From assembly GCF_000421705.1 (NCBI RefSeq), contig NZ_ATXN01000007.1:1-64000 (forward strand): a stretch of 64,000 nt of DNA, given 5' to 3'. Positions 27,373 through 34,010 of the stretch are shown here, one piece after another (positions within the stretch are counted from its first letter, which is position 1; each line of letters opens with the position of its first letter). The notes beneath the pieces are model-generated. The model saw nothing but the letters and a program-made list of their open reading frames with translations. It did not search any database and had not been told where the DNA came from. Source of the DNA: Brevundimonas naejangsanensis DSM 23858. GTDB taxonomy: Bacteria; Pseudomonadota; Alphaproteobacteria; Caulobacterales; Caulobacteraceae. Position numbers and translations under genes: made by a program.

Positions 27373-28185
27373 TCAGTCGCTCGGAAATTTTAATTTGAAC
27401 AATGTCCGCAGCACCCGTTGGATGACCTTCCGATAGTCCTCCACGTCGCGATCGGACACCTCCACGGTCGCCCGTTGGTGTGTGAGGTTATTCCGTAGGT
27501 CGTAGTAATGACTGACCTTGGTCAGCAGCGTCTGCGGCAAGGTCATCTTGGACGCCACGTCCTTGATGACGTTGGTCCGACTGGTCATCAGGTTCGCCAA
27601 GAAAGCATTGGTGTATTTGTGCGCCGGGAACAGGTCCTTGCGGTGGACGATGAATTCCTTGAGCGCGATCTCGAAGTTGCTATCCAAGAGCATCAAGGCC
27701 GCGCGGTTCCGGGTCTTGAACCTGCGTTGATCGCCGATGACATCGACCAGACCCATCGCTTCCACGAGGCCAAGGGTCCAAGGCTGGTCGCGGACGATCC
27801 TGCTGTTGTCCTCCATCACCTGCTCGAACCGGCTCGGACGCTTGGTGCTGGGCGGCCGCGGCAGGATCTTCTTGCGCCCGGAGCTGGCTTGCGCGGGGTC
27901 CAGTTCCTCCATGATGCCAGAGGCCTGCGCGATGATCTCGTCCCGCTGATGCTTGGTGCGGCGGGACACCTGCGAGAAGTAGCTGATGAAATCGATGATC
28001 CGCCCGCGCACCGCCATGAACGCCGGATGGCTGTAGGTGATGCCGCTCTTACTGCTGTTCCACGGCATGAGTTCTGCCGGACCGGTGAACCTAACCACGA
28101 CCCGCGCAAGCGAGGCGTCAGGGTGCGGGACGCCAGCTTCTGAAGGGACGTAGTAACCGACCTCGCGAACCTTCAGCTCCTTCAC
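27373..28185 (-). pseudogene. 5'-truncated ATPase-like gene with C-terminal HEPN-like motif
   Basis: The open frame (270 aa from a GTG) reads VREVGYYVPSEAGVPHPDAS and then AELMPWNSSKSGI. From memory these recall the middle and C-terminus of large GHKL/Hsp90-like ATP-binding proteins, whose ATPase half is missing here. Coding similarity continues upstream of the GTG in the same frame (PEGENYGVYFECNNRLVV), up to a stop at 28243-28245 inside a 7-bp tandem repeat, and open frame resumes beyond it to about 28320. The C-terminal RNNLTH (R231, H236) fits the HEPN R-x4-H motif. It is low GC, sits between two tRNA-Arg genes and is probably a remnant; the fragment could still be translated. Confidence 0.65.
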
Positions 28186-28236
28186 GACAAGCCGATTGTT
28201 GCATTCGAAGTAGACGCCGTAGTTTTCGCCTTCGGG

Positions 28237-28263
28237 TATCGCCTATCGCCTATCGCCTATCGC
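28237..28263. repeat. 7-bp tandem repeat (TATCGCC, about 3.9 copies)
   Basis: Three full TATCGCC units plus TATCGC. On the minus strand it lies inside the truncated ATPase frame. Three units (21 bp) keep the frame but bring in a TAG stop at 28243-28245; without the expansion the frame would read on as NAAIPEGENYG. Confidence 0.9.
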
Positions 28264-28348
28264 AGCGTTGACCTGAATCGTCCTGATGACGATGGCTGGA
28301 CGCTCCAAATCAGGAGTGCGGCATGGACAACAAAGTTAGCCACCAGAG

Positions 28349-28525
28349 GAATCCTGTCGGGTGTGCCAGCCTCAATCATATCGTTGAAAACGCTACGGAT
28401 TTACCGTCAGAAGCACCGTCTTTCGACGATTGCTACACATCCTTGCTACACAATTTTCCCGTCGATCATGGGCTAACCTATTCTGATCATTCAGGAAAAC
28501 GTCGCAAAGACTGCTACACAAAGCT
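28349..28525 (+). repeat. Left arm of 177-bp inverted repeat (tRNA-Arg 3' end plus integrase 5' region)
   Basis: Matches 29992-30168 in inverted orientation at 175 of 177 positions. It starts with the last 20 nt of tRNA-Arg(CCG) (GAATCCTGTCGGGTGTGCCA, one change) and runs into the integrase leader and its first codons. It is probably a second attachment-site copy left by rearrangement. Confidence 0.95.
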
Positions 28526-28529
28526 CTGA
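28443..28529 (+). pseudogene. Duplicated 5' fragment of the integrase gene
   Basis: Within the left inverted-repeat arm, 28 codons from TTG (LLHNFPVDHGLTYSDHSGKR and onward to CYTKL) repeat the N-terminus of the integrase at 30074. They then meet a TGA where homology ends. It cannot make a functional recombinase. It shows that the inverted repeat includes coding DNA. Confidence 0.8.
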
Positions 28530-28562
28530 AGGCAACTTGTAAGAGCAGCTTACAGGTTGCCT
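28530..28562. repeat. 14-bp inverted repeat (hairpin) downstream of the integrase
   Basis: AGGCAACTTGTAAG and CTTACAGGTTGCCT flank a 5-nt loop, with one G-T mismatch. It lies 37 bp after the integrase stop and 4 bp from the left arm of the 177-bp repeat. Without a T-run it is a weak terminator candidate, or a recombinase arm site. Confidence 0.6.
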
Positions 28563-28598
28563 GCGTGGGCTAGGCTGTAAGGAAACCACTCCTGCTTC

Positions 28599-30074
28599 TC
28601 ATTCGCGAAGGTGTGACAGGTCGAGACCCGAATATGATATCCTGTCGATGGCTTCCTTCAGTGTCGTAATCCGGTAGCCGCTGCCGTAGGCATCCGACAC
28701 GGAAGCGGACCCGCTTCCAGCCGTCCAGCCACCCAATAGTAACGCAATATCGCGGTCGATCCGCGCTTCACGCAGAGCATCACGGAATCCGTGACGGAAG
28801 CTGTGGAAGCAGGTCTTCGGAGCGGCGGCTCCCGCCTTGGCGACGAAACGGCGGAACCACGCAGAGAAGGTCGTGGAGCGATAGCCGGTGGCGCCCATTC
28901 CGACCTCCGCGAACAGCTTGGTCTCTCCAGACCGCTTTCTCTGGCGCACGAAATCCATGAAACCGAGATCGATCAAGGTCACGTGGATCGGGACGACTCG
29001 TTCGCTGGATGCGGTCTTCAATCGTTTGTCGGTTTGGTCGCCGTCGGACCGCTCGGTGATGACGAAGCAGTCCACTCCGTCGATCCGCCGGATGTCAGCC
29101 ACGTCGAGTTGGCAGGCCTCGTTCAAGCGCAGGCCGCCGAACATCGACAACAGGGGAATCCAGAAACGGGCGTTGCGTGGTCGCTCCGGACCGGGCGTGG
29201 CGTAGCCGTGCCCATCGTCGCGGCAGCCAGTATAGAGCGGCGCCGAGAAGATCGTCTGTAGCTGACGGGTCGAAAACGGCAGGCGTTTGTCGCGCCGTGC
29301 GGTCGGATCAGGCACACGCAGACCCTGCGCCGGATTTCGCTCCAGCATCTCTTCCTTCACGGCCCAGTTCAGCACGCCGCCGAGCTTGTTCAGGTAGGTG
29401 TTTATGTTGGCGGCGTTGATCAAGTCAGTGCGGCCCTCGGCCTTGGCCTTCTCAGCAATCTCGACGGGGGTGAGCTTCGGGAAAAGCTTGGAAGCGTTTC
29501 GAGGCTGCCAGCGCAGCACTTCGATCATGTCGCGGCACTGGCTACGGGTGATGGAGCGCGCTGGCGTGTCTGCGCCGAGGATCGCCATGACGAGCCGCTT
29601 GGTCGTCTGGTAGGCCATCCGCGTCGTTGGCGACCAATCCCGCGTCGGATCATCCATGTATGCGTCGTAGAGATCGCCGAGCGTGATGCCGGTCGAGGCT
29701 TCCGTCTCGACAATGGCTGGCGGCGATGCGAGCGGCGCCGGTTCGCCGAATGCTTCGAGCATGATCGGATCGACGATCAGACCGACCTTTGACCGGGCGA
29801 TTTCGAATTCCTGCTCGATCTGGGCAGCCACTCGTAAGGCGCGACGCTTGGCTACCGTTGGGCTGTCCGTCCTCAACGATCTCCAGATTTCATTTCTACC
29901 GATAATGCCCCGCAGAGCCTCTGGCACACGGCGCCGGTAATAGATGCGACCGCCACCTCGTTCGACCAAATGCGTTCGAACATTGCGTAGCAGCTTTGTG
30001 TAGCAGTCTTTGCGACGTTTTCCTGAATGATCAGAATAGGTTAGCCCATGATCGACGGGAAAATTGTGTAGCAA
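28599..30074 (-). CDS. Tyrosine recombinase/integrase (DUF6538-type N-terminus)
   Basis: 491 aa from a TTG start. The N-terminal segment VERGGGRIYYRRRVPEALRG is the DUF6538-like region common in genomic-island integrases. A SAM-like core-binding domain follows (about 125-240). The catalytic domain has Arg315 (FGGLRLNEA), His424-x-x-Arg427 (FHSFRHGF), Trp450 in the usual His/Trp position and nucleophile Tyr463 (DAYGSGY). All catalytic residues are present, so it looks active. It lies directly downstream of tRNA-Arg(CCG) in the same direction, the standard arrangement for integration into a tRNA 3' end. Its first codons are part of a 177-bp inverted repeat. The true start could be about 30 residues further in. 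Confidence 0.93.
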   Translation of the reverse strand: MLHNFPVDHGLTYSDHSGKRRKDCYTKLLRNVRTHLVERGGGRIYYRRRVPEALRGIIGRNEIWRSLRTDSPTVAKRRALRVAAQIEQEFEIARSKVGLIVDPIMLEAFGEPAPLASPPAIVETEASTGITLGDLYDAYMDDPTRDWSPTTRMAYQTTKRLVMAILGADTPARSITRSQCRDMIEVLRWQPRNASKLFPKLTPVEIAEKAKAEGRTDLINAANINTYLNKLGGVLNWAVKEEMLERNPAQGLRVPDPTARRDKRLPFSTRQLQTIFSAPLYTGCRDDGHGYATPGPERPRNARFWIPLLSMFGGLRLNEACQLDVADIRRIDGVDCFVITERSDGDQTDKRLKTASSERVVPIHVTLIDLGFMDFVRQRKRSGETKLFAEVGMGATGYRSTTFSAWFRRFVAKAGAAAPKTCFHSFRHGFRDALREARIDRDIALLLGGWTAGSGSASVSDAYGSGYRITTLKEAIDRISYSGLDLSHLRE

Positions 30075-30168
30075 GGATGTGTAGCAATCGTCGAAAGACG
30101 GTGCTGCTGACGGTAAATCCGTAGCGTTTTCAACGATATGATTGAGGCTGGCGCACCCGACAGGATTC
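29992..30168 (-). repeat. Right arm of 177-bp inverted repeat, with tRNA-Arg(CCG) attachment site
   Basis: The functional copy: it covers the 3' end of tRNA-Arg(CCG), the spacer and the start of the integrase gene. It matches 28349-28525 in reverse with 2 differences. The shared 20 nt of tRNA is the probable integration core. Confidence 0.95.
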
Positions 30169-30225
30169 GAACCTGTGACCTCTGCCTTCGGAGGGCAGCA
30201 CTCTATCCAGCTGAGCTACGGGTGC
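30149..30225 (-). tRNA. tRNA-Arg (CCG)
   Basis: 77 nt with encoded CCA. Acceptor GCACCCG/CGGGTGC. The anticodon stem CTGCC/GGCAG holds the loop CTCCGAA, giving anticodon CCG (reads CGG). The T-loop is TTCGAAT. Its 5' half is almost identical to tRNA-Arg(ACG) at 26672. The 3' end serves as attachment site for the neighbouring integrase and is intact. Confidence 0.97.
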
Positions 30226-30363
30226 GTCTGCGGCGACGAGGCCGGAGGGCGGTGCTTACAGCATGGGCGGGGCGGTCTCAATCCCTGAACTGCCTTCCGC
30301 TGGTCGCTTCTTGGCGAGAGGGGCCGGAGCGCCTAGCGTCAGGGGCGAGAGAGGGAGATTTCC

Positions 30364-31650
30364 ATGCGTGTCGCCACCATCGCCGCCCTGATGGGCGCCG
30401 TCGTCGTTCTGGCCGCCTGCGCTGCGGCGCAGAAGCCGGACGCCGACAGTCTGGACGCCGTCGCGCGCGACTATGTCGCCCTGACGCTGGAGATCGGCGA
30501 GCGCGAGCCGGGTTATGTCGACGCCTATTACGGCCCGGCCGAGTGGGCCGAGGCGGCCAAGGCCAACCCGCGCGCCCTGCCCCAATTGGCCGAAGGCGCG
30601 GCGGCGTTGAGCCGACGTCTGGACGCCCTGCCCGAGCGCGGCCTGGACGCCCAGAGCCGTCAGCGCCGCGCCTATCTGAAGGCCCATGTCGCGGCGGCCT
30701 CGGCGCGGTTGCGGATGCTTCAGGGCGAGAAGATGGGTTTCGCCGACGAGGCCGAGGCCCTGTTCGGCGTGCGGCCGGAGTTGCGGCCCTTGTCGTCCTA
30801 CGATCCGGTACTGGCGCGCATCGACGCCCTGGTCCCCGGCGAGGGGCCGCTGGCGGAACGGGTCGCCGCCTTCCGCGCCCGTTACGTCATTCCCAAGGAC
30901 CGGCTGGATACGGTGATGCGCGCCGCCATCGGCGAGTGCAAGGCGCGCACCGAACGCCACATGACCCTGCCCGCAGGCGAGACCTTCACCCTGGAGTTCG
31001 TGAACGACAAGCCGTGGTCCGGCTACAACTGGTTCAAGGGCGGCGCCTTTAGCCTGATCCAGGTGAACACCGACCTGCCGATCTATATCGACCGCGCGGT
31101 CGATCTGGGCTGCCACGAGGGCTATCCGGGCCACCACGTCTACAACGCCCTGCTGGAGCAGACCTTCGTCAAGGACAAGGGCTGGGTCGAGATGAGCGTC
31201 TATCCGCTGTTCAGCCCCATGTCCTTCATCGCCGAGGGCAGCGCCAATTACGGCATCGACCTGGCCTTCCCCGGCCATGAGCGGACGGATTTCGAGGCGC
31301 GCGTGCTGTATCCACTGGCGGGGCTGGACCCGGCGACGGCGGAGGCGCAGACGCAGCTTCTGGCCCTGACGCGCGAGCTGGCGCGGGCGGAGTATACTGT
31401 GGCGGACGCCTATCTGGCCGGGCGCATCGACCGCGAGACGGCGCTGGACCAGTTGCAGAAATACAGCCTCGTCGCGCGCGACCGTGCAGCGCAGCGGTTG
31501 AGCTTCATCGAGACGTATCGCTCTTACATCATCAACTATGGCCTCGGCCGCGACATGGTGCAGGCCTGGGTCGAACGGCAGGGGCCGGATCACTGGAAGA
31601 CGACGGAGCGGCTGCTGGCCAGCCAGACGCTGCCGGTGGATCTGGACTGA
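30364..31650 (+). CDS. DUF885 family lipoprotein (putative metallopeptidase)
   Basis: 428 aa. Signal peptide with lipobox (VVVLAAC, Cys19). The C-terminal half has CHEGYPGHHVYNALLEQ (about 257-273), a HEGxPGHH variant of the HExxH zinc motif that marks DUF885 proteins, and a downstream FIAEGSANYG whose Glu could be the third ligand. DUF885 members are predicted metal-dependent carboxypeptidase-like hydrolases of the periplasm; activity has rarely been shown. It is transcribed away from tRNA-Arg(CCG), and GC content returns to the chromosomal level here. Confidence 0.88.
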   Translation: MRVATIAALMGAVVVLAACAAAQKPDADSLDAVARDYVALTLEIGEREPGYVDAYYGPAEWAEAAKANPRALPQLAEGAAALSRRLDALPERGLDAQSRQRRAYLKAHVAAASARLRMLQGEKMGFADEAEALFGVRPELRPLSSYDPVLARIDALVPGEGPLAERVAAFRARYVIPKDRLDTVMRAAIGECKARTERHMTLPAGETFTLEFVNDKPWSGYNWFKGGAFSLIQVNTDLPIYIDRAVDLGCHEGYPGHHVYNALLEQTFVKDKGWVEMSVYPLFSPMSFIAEGSANYGIDLAFPGHERTDFEARVLYPLAGLDPATAEAQTQLLALTRELARAEYTVADAYLAGRIDRETALDQLQKYSLVARDRAAQRLSFIETYRSYIINYGLGRDMVQAWVERQGPDHWKTTERLLASQTLPVDLD

Positions 31651-31720
31651 GCCCCATCGCAACCCGCGGCGGGTCGATGGCGTTAAGGCCAAGGTTCAAA
31701 TCTCAGAGGGGCTATCACCC

Positions 31721-32026
31721 ATGCGCATCCGCACCCTGACCATCGCCGTCGCCTCGGTTCTGGCGCTCGGCGCCGCCGCCTGCACCCAGGCCGAGCAGAA
31801 CAAGGCCGAGGCCAACGCCGAAGCCGCCGGCGACAAGGCTGCCGACGTGGCCGCCCAGACCGGAGAAGTCATCGAATCCGGCGCCATGAAGGCCGCTCAG
31901 GCTGTCGAAGACGGCGCCGGCAAGGTCGCCGACAAGCTGGAAGACAAACAGGCTCAGGCCGCCGCCGAGGGCCGCCCCGGCGCCGTCGATCCAGCCACCG
32001 ACACGCGCGTTCCCGCCAAGCACTGA
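31721..32026 (+). CDS. Small alanine-rich lipoprotein, unknown function
   Basis: 101 aa. Signal peptide with lipobox (ALGAAAC, Cys21). The mature part is a highly charged, Ala/Lys/Glu-rich helix with heptad-like spacing (residues 25-80), as in Lpp-like or stress-related lipoproteins, and a proline-containing tail. A purine-rich AGAGGGG ribosome site precedes the ATG and a strong terminator follows. No family is recognised; a periplasmic structural or stress role is only a guess. Confidence 0.78.
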   Translation: MRIRTLTIAVASVLALGAAACTQAEQNKAEANAEAAGDKAADVAAQTGEVIESGAMKAAQAVEDGAGKVADKLEDKQAQAAAEGRPGAVDPATDTRVPAKH

Positions 32027-32046
32027 CGACGAACGCCAGATACACG

Positions 32047-32083
32047 AAGGGGCCGCGCGATGTCGTTCGCACGGCCCCTTTTT
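32047..32083 (+). terminator. Rho-independent terminator
   Basis: Stem AAGGGGCCG / CGGCCCCTT with a 16-nt loop and a TTT tail, 20 bp after the small lipoprotein gene. Confidence 0.85.
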
Positions 32084-32209
32084 CTTGCCTCGAGCGGAGC
32101 AAAAGACCGCTCCGGCCGCGTCGGGTCGGGAGGTCCCGAAGGGCCGACGATCGCGGCCTGCTCGACTGCGCTCACGCAGCGAGCGACCGCATCGCGAGCG
32201 ATAGCGTCC

Positions 32210-33607
32210 TCAGATGTGTATGGCGTGGCCCAGAGCCCGCAGAGACGCCTCGTGGAAAGCTTCGCCCAGGGTCGGGTGGACGTGGATGGTTCCGGCCACA
32301 TCCTCCAGCACCGCGCCCATTTCCAGCATCTGGGCGAAGCTGTTGGACAGCTCCGAGACATGCTGGCCGACGGCCTGAACGCCCAGCAGACGGTGATCCG
32401 ACTTGGAGGCGATGACGCGGACGAAGCCGCCGTCCTCGCCCGCCTCGATGGCCAGGGCGCGGCCGATGGCGGCGAAGGGGAAGACCGCCTGGATCACGTC
32501 GTCCCGGCCCTTGACGTCGTCAGGGCCGAGGCCCGCCGAGACGATCTCCGGCTCGGTGAAGCAGACGGCGGCGATGGTGGTCGGGTCGAACACGCGATCA
32601 TGACCGGCGATGATTTCGGCCACGACTTCACCTTGCGCCGAGCCCTTGTGCGCCAGCATGGGTTCGCCGGTCAGGTCGCCGATGGCCCAGACGTTCTTCA
32701 TGCTGGTGGCGCAGCGATTGTCGATCTTCACGAACGGGCCGTTCATGGCCACGCCCATGTTCTCCAGGCCCCAGCCCTGGGTCCGCGCGCGGCGGCCGAC
32801 GGTGACCAGCACCTTGTCGGCGTCCAACTGCATCGGGTTTCCGTCCTTGTCGGTGACGTTCAGCTTGCCGTCTCCGAAGCCGCCCGCGCGGGCGCCCAGC
32901 AGCAGCTGGACGCCGTGCTTCTCCAGCCATTTGGCGACGGGGTCGGTCAGAGCCTTGTCGTAGAGCGGCAGGATGCGCTCGGCCATCTCGACGATGGCGA
33001 CTTCGGCGCCCAGCTTGCGGAAGGCGATGCCCAGCTCCAGGCCGATATAGCCGCCGCCGACGACGACCAGCTTCTTGGCCACTTCCGGCAGGCTCAGCGC
33101 CTCGGTGGACGAGATCACGTCGCCGCCGAACGGCAGGAAGGGCAGTTCGACCGGCTCCGACCCCGTGGCCAGAATGACGTGCTCGGCGGTAATGCGGATA
33201 TCGCCGTCGTCGGTTTTCACGGTGCAGGTCTTGGCGTCCGAAAACTCGGCCCAGCCCTTGATGACCTTGACCTTGGCCTTCTTCAGCAGGGCGGCGACGC
33301 CCGCGTTCAGCTTCTTGACCACGCCGTCCTTCCACTCGACCGTCTTCGACAGGTCGATGGCCGGGGTCGAGGCGGTGATGCCCAGCGTGCCCGCGTCAGA
33401 CGCGGCCTTGGCCACCGTCTCATACTTGCCCGCTGCGTGGATGATGGCCTTGGACGGGATGCAGCCGACGTTCAGGCAGGTGCCGCCGAGGCCCGGCGAG
33501 GCGTCCACCAGAATGGTGTCCAGGCCGAGCTGGCCGCAACGGATGCCCGCCACATAGCCGCCGGTTCCGGCGCCGATGATCAGGACTTTGGTCTTGAGGG
33601 TCTGCAT
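32210..33607 (-). CDS. lpdA: Dihydrolipoyl dehydrogenase (E3) of the branched-chain 2-oxoacid complex
   Basis: 465 aa from the ATG at 33607. FAD site GAGTGGYVAG (12-21), redox disulfide GGTCLNVGCIPSK (Cys44, Cys49), NAD-binding GGGYIGLELG and the active-site HPTLGEAFHEA (His-Glu dyad) are all present. It reoxidises dihydrolipoamide on the E2 subunit. It is the last gene of the bkd operon but is cut off from bkdB by about 400 bp containing a GIY-YIG gene and two inverted repeats. The ribosome site GGAGAG directly touches the left repeat arm. It may also serve other 2-oxoacid complexes. Confidence 0.94.
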   Translation of the reverse strand: MQTLKTKVLIIGAGTGGYVAGIRCGQLGLDTILVDASPGLGGTCLNVGCIPSKAIIHAAGKYETVAKAASDAGTLGITASTPAIDLSKTVEWKDGVVKKLNAGVAALLKKAKVKVIKGWAEFSDAKTCTVKTDDGDIRITAEHVILATGSEPVELPFLPFGGDVISSTEALSLPEVAKKLVVVGGGYIGLELGIAFRKLGAEVAIVEMAERILPLYDKALTDPVAKWLEKHGVQLLLGARAGGFGDGKLNVTDKDGNPMQLDADKVLVTVGRRARTQGWGLENMGVAMNGPFVKIDNRCATSMKNVWAIGDLTGEPMLAHKGSAQGEVVAEIIAGHDRVFDPTTIAAVCFTEPEIVSAGLGPDDVKGRDDVIQAVFPFAAIGRALAIEAGEDGGFVRVIASKSDHRLLGVQAVGQHVSELSNSFAQMLEMGAVLEDVAGTIHVHPTLGEAFHEASLRALGHAIHI

Positions 33608-33615
33608 CAAACTCT

Positions 33616-33646
33616 CCGCTCATCCCCGCGGAGGCGGGGACCCAGG
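33616..33646. repeat. Left 31-bp inverted repeat bracketing a GIY-YIG gene
   Basis: Identical, in reverse, to 33962-33992. Each arm has its own small palindrome (CCCCGC-GGAG-GCGGGG) and the sequence GGGGACCCAG, which also occurs in the long palindromes at 44.8 kb and 58.7 kb. It resembles a REP element. Confidence 0.92.
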
Positions 33647-33652
33647 TTTCGG

Positions 33653-33940
33653 CTACGCGCTCAAAGTCTCGGTCAGATCGCGCCAGCCAGGGTTCATGTC
33701 TTCAATCAGCCGCAGCTTCCACTGACGGTTCCACTTCTTGATCTGCCGCTCCCGTTGAAACGCCGCCTCGCGGGTTTCGTGGATCTCGAACCAGACCAGT
33801 CTTTCGACCTCATAGCGGGCTGTGAACTTGGAGCCCGCCCTTTCCTTGTGCTGCCAGGCGCGCAGACCGATGTCGTCCGTCGAGCCCGTGTAGAGCGTCC
33901 CATTCCGTCGGCTGGCCATGATGTAGGTGAAGAAGGCCAA
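33653..33940 (-). CDS. GIY-YIG nuclease family protein (COG2827/YhbQ-like), repeat-bracketed
   Basis: 95 aa single-domain nuclease. The GIY-YIG core is TYIMASRRNGTLYTGST (about 5-21), followed by the catalytic Arg region (LRAWQHK), the metal-binding Glu in QRERQIKKW and the NPGWRDL end. Start is TTG at 33940. It sits between bkdB and lpdA and is flanked on both sides, within 6 and 21 bp, by perfect 31-bp inverted repeats. It is therefore probably an inserted cassette rather than a bkd gene. It shares its motifs with the second copy at 58252 (YIMAS-RNGTLY and RER-IKKW-R-WKL). The function of the family is unknown. Confidence 0.9.
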   Translation of the reverse strand: MAFFTYIMASRRNGTLYTGSTDDIGLRAWQHKERAGSKFTARYEVERLVWFEIHETREAAFQRERQIKKWNRQWKLRLIEDMNPGWRDLTETLSA

Positions 33941-33961
33941 GGGCGGGGTCCGAAGCTAAAG

Positions 33962-33992
33962 CCTGGGTCCCCGCCTCCGCGGGGATGAGCGG
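33962..33992. repeat. Right 31-bp inverted repeat bracketing a GIY-YIG gene
   Basis: Reverse complement of 33616-33646 with no mismatch. It lies 18 bp from the bkdB stop and 21 bp from the TTG start of the GIY-YIG gene. Confidence 0.92.
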
Positions 33993-34010
33993 AAGGAAGA
34001 GGCTGGGTTC

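Noticed and set aside
27015-27398. 127-aa plus-strand ORF in the low-GC stretch
   Set aside because: No start signal, no motif, Arg/Pro-rich translation; most likely chance in eroded DNA.
28237-28263. Tandem repeat considered as a CRISPR fragment
   Set aside because: Units of 7 bp without spacers and no cas genes nearby.
28323-28529. 68-aa ORF considered as an independent small gene
   Set aside because: Its second half is a copy of the integrase N-terminus within the inverted repeat; the first half is unrelated flank plus tRNA 3' end.
26672-30225. Segment considered as an intact prophage or conjugative element
   Set aside because: Only an integrase and gene remnants are present; no structural, replication or transfer genes.
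33653-33940. GIY-YIG gene considered as a functional member of the bkd operon
   Set aside because: Perfect flanking inverted repeats, a TTG start and a paralog elsewhere make insertion more likely than a metabolic role.
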